DNA of 60,000 bases from Owenia fusiformis (lineage: Eukaryota; Annelida; Polychaeta; Sabellida; Oweniidae). The stretch lies in NCBI GenBank assembly GCA_903813345.2, contig CAIIXF020000008.1, positions 12,812,822 through 12,872,821 on the forward strand. The letters are read 5' to 3'. Under the pieces are notes generated by a model. The model was not told where the DNA came from. It worked only from the letters and a program-made list of their open reading frames with translations, and did not search any database. Of this stretch, positions 55,943 to 60,000 are shown in pieces. Position 1 is the first letter of the stretch. Each line of letters opens with the position of its first letter. The translations under genes were made by a program, and so were the position numbers.

Positions 55943-57627
55943 CGTGGGTACTGGGCTCACATGGTGACAGAAAAAACGGATATAATTTTTTGCTGATTTT
56001 TTGGAACAAAATTATTTCAAGCCACTTGCCACTATTTTGGACTGACGGAGAGACAGATGGACAAATCGATGTTAAGTAAAATTGCTGAAAAAAAAACGGA
56101 TATAATTTTTTTTCAATTATTTGGAACAAAATTATTTCATACAACTACCCTTTACAGTGACATGGCTTTTTGCAATGCAAGACACCTGAAAATATTTGTG
56201 TAGCTAGGAAATGGGCCAAAATTGAATTTCGAGAGACAAAAATGACGACCATTTTGAAATCAGGCAAGCTTTTGAACCAGGAGTCAAAGGGGAGTTTTTT
56301 TGTATTGATGTTGAACAAAAATAACGTGAAACTGGAATCCTATCGACAGAGGTTTTAAGTAAATGGTCCAAAAGAGGATTTCGCGAGACAGATGAACAAA
56401 TCAATGTTAACTAAAATGGCTGAAAATAAAAAAAACAGATATTGCCGATTTTTTGTAACAAAATTATTTCATACAACTACTCTTTACAGTGACATGGCTT
56501 TTTACAATGCAGGACAGCTGAAATTATTTGTAAAGCTAGGAAATGGGCAAAAAGTGAATTTCGCGGAACAAGAATGGCAACCATTTTGAAAATAGGCGAG
56601 CTTTTGAACCAAGAGCCATAGGAGAGTTTTTTGTATTGATGTTGAACAAAATTTACTTAAAACGAGAATCCTATCGACAGAGGGTTTAAGGTAAATGGTC
56701 CAAAAGTGGATTTTGCGAGACAGATGGACAAATCAATGTTAACTAAAATGGCTGAAAATAAAAAAATTGATGTAATTTTTCGCTGATTTCTCGTAACAAA
56801 ATTATTTCATACATCTTCTCTTTACATTGACATGGATTTTTACAATGTAGGACACTTGAAATTATTTGTAAAGCTAGGAAACGGGTCAAAAGTGAATTTC
56901 GCGAGACAAAAATGGCGGCCATTTTGAAAATAGGCGAGCTTTTGAACCAGGAGTCATAGGGGGGTTTTCTGTATTGATGTTGAAAAGAAATAACTTAAAA
57001 CAGGAATCCTATCGACAGAGGTTTTAAAACGTGCCACTGTTATTGACGAAAAGTGGATTTCGCGAGTCAGATAGACAAATCAATGTTAACTAAAATGGCT
57101 AAAAATAAAAAAATGCATATAATTTTTCGCTGATTTTTTGTAACAATATTATAACATATATCTACCCTTTACATTGACATGGATTTTTACAGTGTAGGAC
57201 ACCTGAAATTATTTGTAAAGCTAGGAAATGGGTCAAAAGTGAATTTCGTGAGACAAAAGTGACTGCCATTTTGAAAATAGGCGAGCTTTTGAACCAGGAG
57301 TCATAGGGGAGTTTTCTGTATTGATCTTGAACAGAAATAACTTAAAACAGGAATCCTACCGACAGAGGTTTTAAAGGAAATGGGTTAAAAGTGAATTTCG
57401 CGAGACAAAAGTGACGGCCATTTTGAAAATAGGCGAGCTTTTGAACCAGGAGTCATAGGGGAGTTTTCTGTATTGATCTTGAACAGAAATAACTTAAAAC
57501 AGGAATCCTATCGACAGAGGTTTTAAAACGTGCCACTATTGTTTGACGGACAGACGGACGGACGGACGGACGGACGGACAGACAGACGGACAAGTGAGTG
57601 ATTGCAAAAGCTCACCATGTGAGCTAA
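55943..57627. repeat. Inverted-ended element with internal tandem repeats of about 330 bp
   Basis: GCTCACATGGTGA near 55949 and TCACCATGTGAGC near 57613 are inverted ends. Between them four to five units repeat AATTTCGCGAGACAAAA, CCATTTTGAAAATAGGCGAG, TTTTGAACCAGGAGTCATAG, AATCCTATCGACAGAGGTTT and ATTATTTCATACA. A GACG/CGGA microsatellite lies at 57545-57590. No protein is encoded; ORFs rich in PSV come from the microsatellite. Confidence 0.7.
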
Positions 57628-58454
57628 AAATACAAAGATTATACTCAAGTTTGGACGAAGTGATATGATAGTGATTCGTCAGACAATACCATGCGTATTT
57701 TGGCATGGGAACATTCATTGAAATGGTAGAGAATTTTGGATATTGGCCGATGCCTGACTGAGTCACATTTGAATATTTGAAGACAATTTTGAACAAAAAA
57801 TCTCAATCGATCGGGCGCCAGGCGATGAATCGGACGAAATGAGACTAATGCTTAAAACGGGAAATGAAAATGTTCTTCGAGTACTTTAAAGATTCTCGCA
57901 ATCTTTATCCAATCAGCGTTTGCGAGTGTGTCGGCTCACGTATAAAAGGCGAATCCAACTCAAATCCATGCAGGGGTGTATGAGGTACTCGAATAGGAAA
58001 GAGCTCGTGAAATCTGAATTTATATGCACATGGTCAATGTTAACACATGTTTGGAGTTATTGAAGAAAATGTGATATGGGTGTGGTTCCGAATTTGAAGT
58101 CATTGCTGGAAAATATGATTTTAATACGTGAAATTATATCTATAAATACAGCACTAAAAATAACAGTACACATGAAGTACATGTATGATCGTGTTCAGAA
58201 ATGTTTGAAACCCTTACGGAAAATTCCGTCTGCATTTTGTCACCATTGCTCTTTCTTCCCGCATTCTAGTGCTGTTTGAATGAATATATTAATTAATGTA
58301 TTTCTAACTAAAATATATCACATTTTTTTATAAACCACAAACATTTAGATCATAAAAAAATTATTCAATACTTGAGTTAGCACGATATGCAAGGGTGACT
58401 AAGTTGACACAGTAAATGACCACTGATATTGTGTTAGTCCATGCACACAGCGTA
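57628..58454. other. Spacer with a promoter-like block
   Basis: AATCAGCG (CCAAT-like) at about 57910 and CGTATAAAAGGC at 57940-57950 form a plausible pol II promoter, but no open coding exon follows that I can assign. The remainder is AT-rich. Confidence 0.3.
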
Positions 58455-58905
58455 TTCTGCTAAAGCCATAAGAAGTAGATTCTTTGCTTTGCGTCCCCTT
58501 GCTTGTACGATTTTGAGTAAATCAGAAAAAACAAACACATCAAAATAGCAATCACAAGGGTCTGAAAGTACCATTACATTTCGTTCAATCAGAATCAGAC
58601 GAAATGGCGGATAATTTGGTGTGCGTCAAAATTGACAGTGTTATAATTATTTTGGCATACATTGTGTATTTTCTTATTTTTTCCCCTTGAAGTTTAAATA
58701 TATTGTATAAAATGTATAGATATGTTTTGTAATCACTGCAAATTGGTATGTCATCCCTTTTTATTCCCATAAAATGTATACATTTCTCAGCAAACAAGTT
58801 TGTGTTTTTTTCTTGAGTTTGTGTTTGTTTTCCTTGTACCCTTGCATGATTTGGATTTTGCCAGGACGCAAAACAAAGAATCTACTTCTTATGGCCTAAT
58901 ACACA
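58455..58905. repeat. MITE-like inverted repeat
   Basis: GCCATAAGAAGTAGATTCTT (58463) and AAGAATCTACTTCTTATGGC (58876) with GCGTCC on the inner side are inverted arms of about 35-45 bases around about 360 bases without coding capacity. Confidence 0.65.
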
Positions 58906-60000
58906 TTTGCTAACACCCCCACTTTCAAAGTGAAGTAACTAATTGGTTTATGTTTACGTTTTAATGTGTTTTGGGTTCCTTGTTACAGCAAGGGGAGCCA
59001 GTAAAGTAGACTAACATATTTGCATGGCAAGTTTTGATCGAATATGTGAGACACTTTAAACAATTTTTATTCCTCATCAACAAGGAATTACCTAATGTAT
59101 TATTATTGATGAGCCATTTAAAGAGGGCAGAATAACTTAACGTGAATAATAAAATAGACGTTCCATAACATAACATTCTGAGTTCCTGAATCTCTTTATT
59201 CATGTTATTATATCATTACGCAAGATCTCATTTATTTCTTACAATAGGCGTTGGAAAATCACCACCGATGTAACAAAAACAAACAACTGTTTTCTCCTGT
59301 TTTGATCCCTGATATTGAATGATATAGGTCATAATTGGACATTGCTAAAAATTAACCGCTCGGTTGTGGTTGATTGGGATAAACAACTATCTTATTCTAG
59401 ATTAAAAGTCGTATCAGATCTAGGAAGATGGCATTGAAAATCAAAAGTCGTCTTGGCCACAATTTTGGGCCCATATTGGGTATTTTGGGCCCTCACTATC
59501 CTCAAAAATACCCAAAGTATATTTTATTTGAAAAAAAAGACTTTTACAATAATGCATTACTTTTTTATGAATATGGTTACCATATTTTTTATTTGGGAGA
59601 ATTTAGATATCTGTTCCCTATTTTTGCACTTTGAAACATAAACAACGTCACAAATTGATAACATATCGTGGCTCTTTGGGGAGATATAATTATGGCTATT
59701 TGAGATTGTAAGGAATTCATTTGTAGGTCAATTTTGTCACTCCTATAGATCTGATTCTGCTTTCAAATAATGTAACTTCAATAACGTTTATGATACTTTT
59801 GGTAATTGGTATAAAATGCAATAATCAGAATATGATATCTAACAAAGGCATCATGAAGTGATTTCTGGATTACTCCTTTTCGTCAAAAAAACGTCAGCTT
59901 TGTCACAATTGACGTCTGTTGATTCCCCATTTGTCATAGAACATGCTACTTTGCATCTGAATTCATCGTAATGTGCGTTGGTGTATAAAGCAACGCAGTT
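58906..60000. other. Terminal spacer, with one dispersed repeat
   Basis: 59640-59750 matches the repeat at 26830-26930. At the very end GTGTATAAAGCAACGCAGTT (about 59981-60000) resembles the TATA regions of vWA genes B and C. No exon recognised. Confidence 0.35.

Noticed and set aside
57536-57796. ORF with PSV repeats
   Set aside because: Translation of a CGGA/GACG microsatellite.

Overview
This window looks like nuclear DNA of an AT-rich invertebrate animal. The genes have short exons, long introns with GT/AG borders, AATAAA poly(A) signals and TATA boxes, and the introns are full of transposon debris. The most telling content is a run of four same-strand genes for secreted proteins of about 460 residues made of two von Willebrand factor A (vWA) domains. 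This is the architecture of the mussel byssal protein PTMP1 (proximal thread matrix protein 1). With the many ACATGTA motifs, this points to a lophotrochozoan, most likely a bivalve mollusc. The assignment is an inference and no database search was possible.

Layout. 1-7729: the last seven exons of an unrelated + strand gene that I do not recognise. 9.2-14.8 kb: vWA gene A. 17.1-29.0 kb: vWA gene B, whose intron 2 carries a 7.7-kb Ty3/Gypsy LTR retrotransposon (18572-26302). 32.9-41.0 kb: vWA gene C. 44.2-55.8 kb: vWA gene D. 55.9-60 kb: repeats and possible promoter-like sites, with no coding exon seen. All four vWA genes have six coding exons with the same intron phases (1, 0, 1, 0, 1). Exon 1 carries the signal peptide, exons 2-5 the first vWA domain and exon 6 the whole second domain. 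B, C and D, and perhaps A, also show an upstream non-coding exon: a TATA-like box about 65 bases before a GTAAGT donor. All four predicted reading frames are open and all eight MIDAS metal sites are intact, so the set appears functional.

The retrotransposon has two 486-bp LTRs that read as identical, a tRNA-Leu-type primer binding site, gag, protease and a complete-looking integrase. The reverse transcriptase and RNase H are missing. It also carries an extra sense ORF encoding a C2H2 zinc finger and an arginine-serine tract.

The introns hold many other mobile fragments. There is a family of TA-flanked CAGGGTG-ended Tc1/mariner-like elements, one of them carrying a LINE 3' end and another an inverted duplication of its transposase. 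There is also a small Penelope-like insert between inverted arms, a 1.76-kb inverted repeat enclosing a tRNA-Leu-like sequence, and several palindromes. In gene B the end of exon 5, with its splice donor, is repeated three times in tandem.
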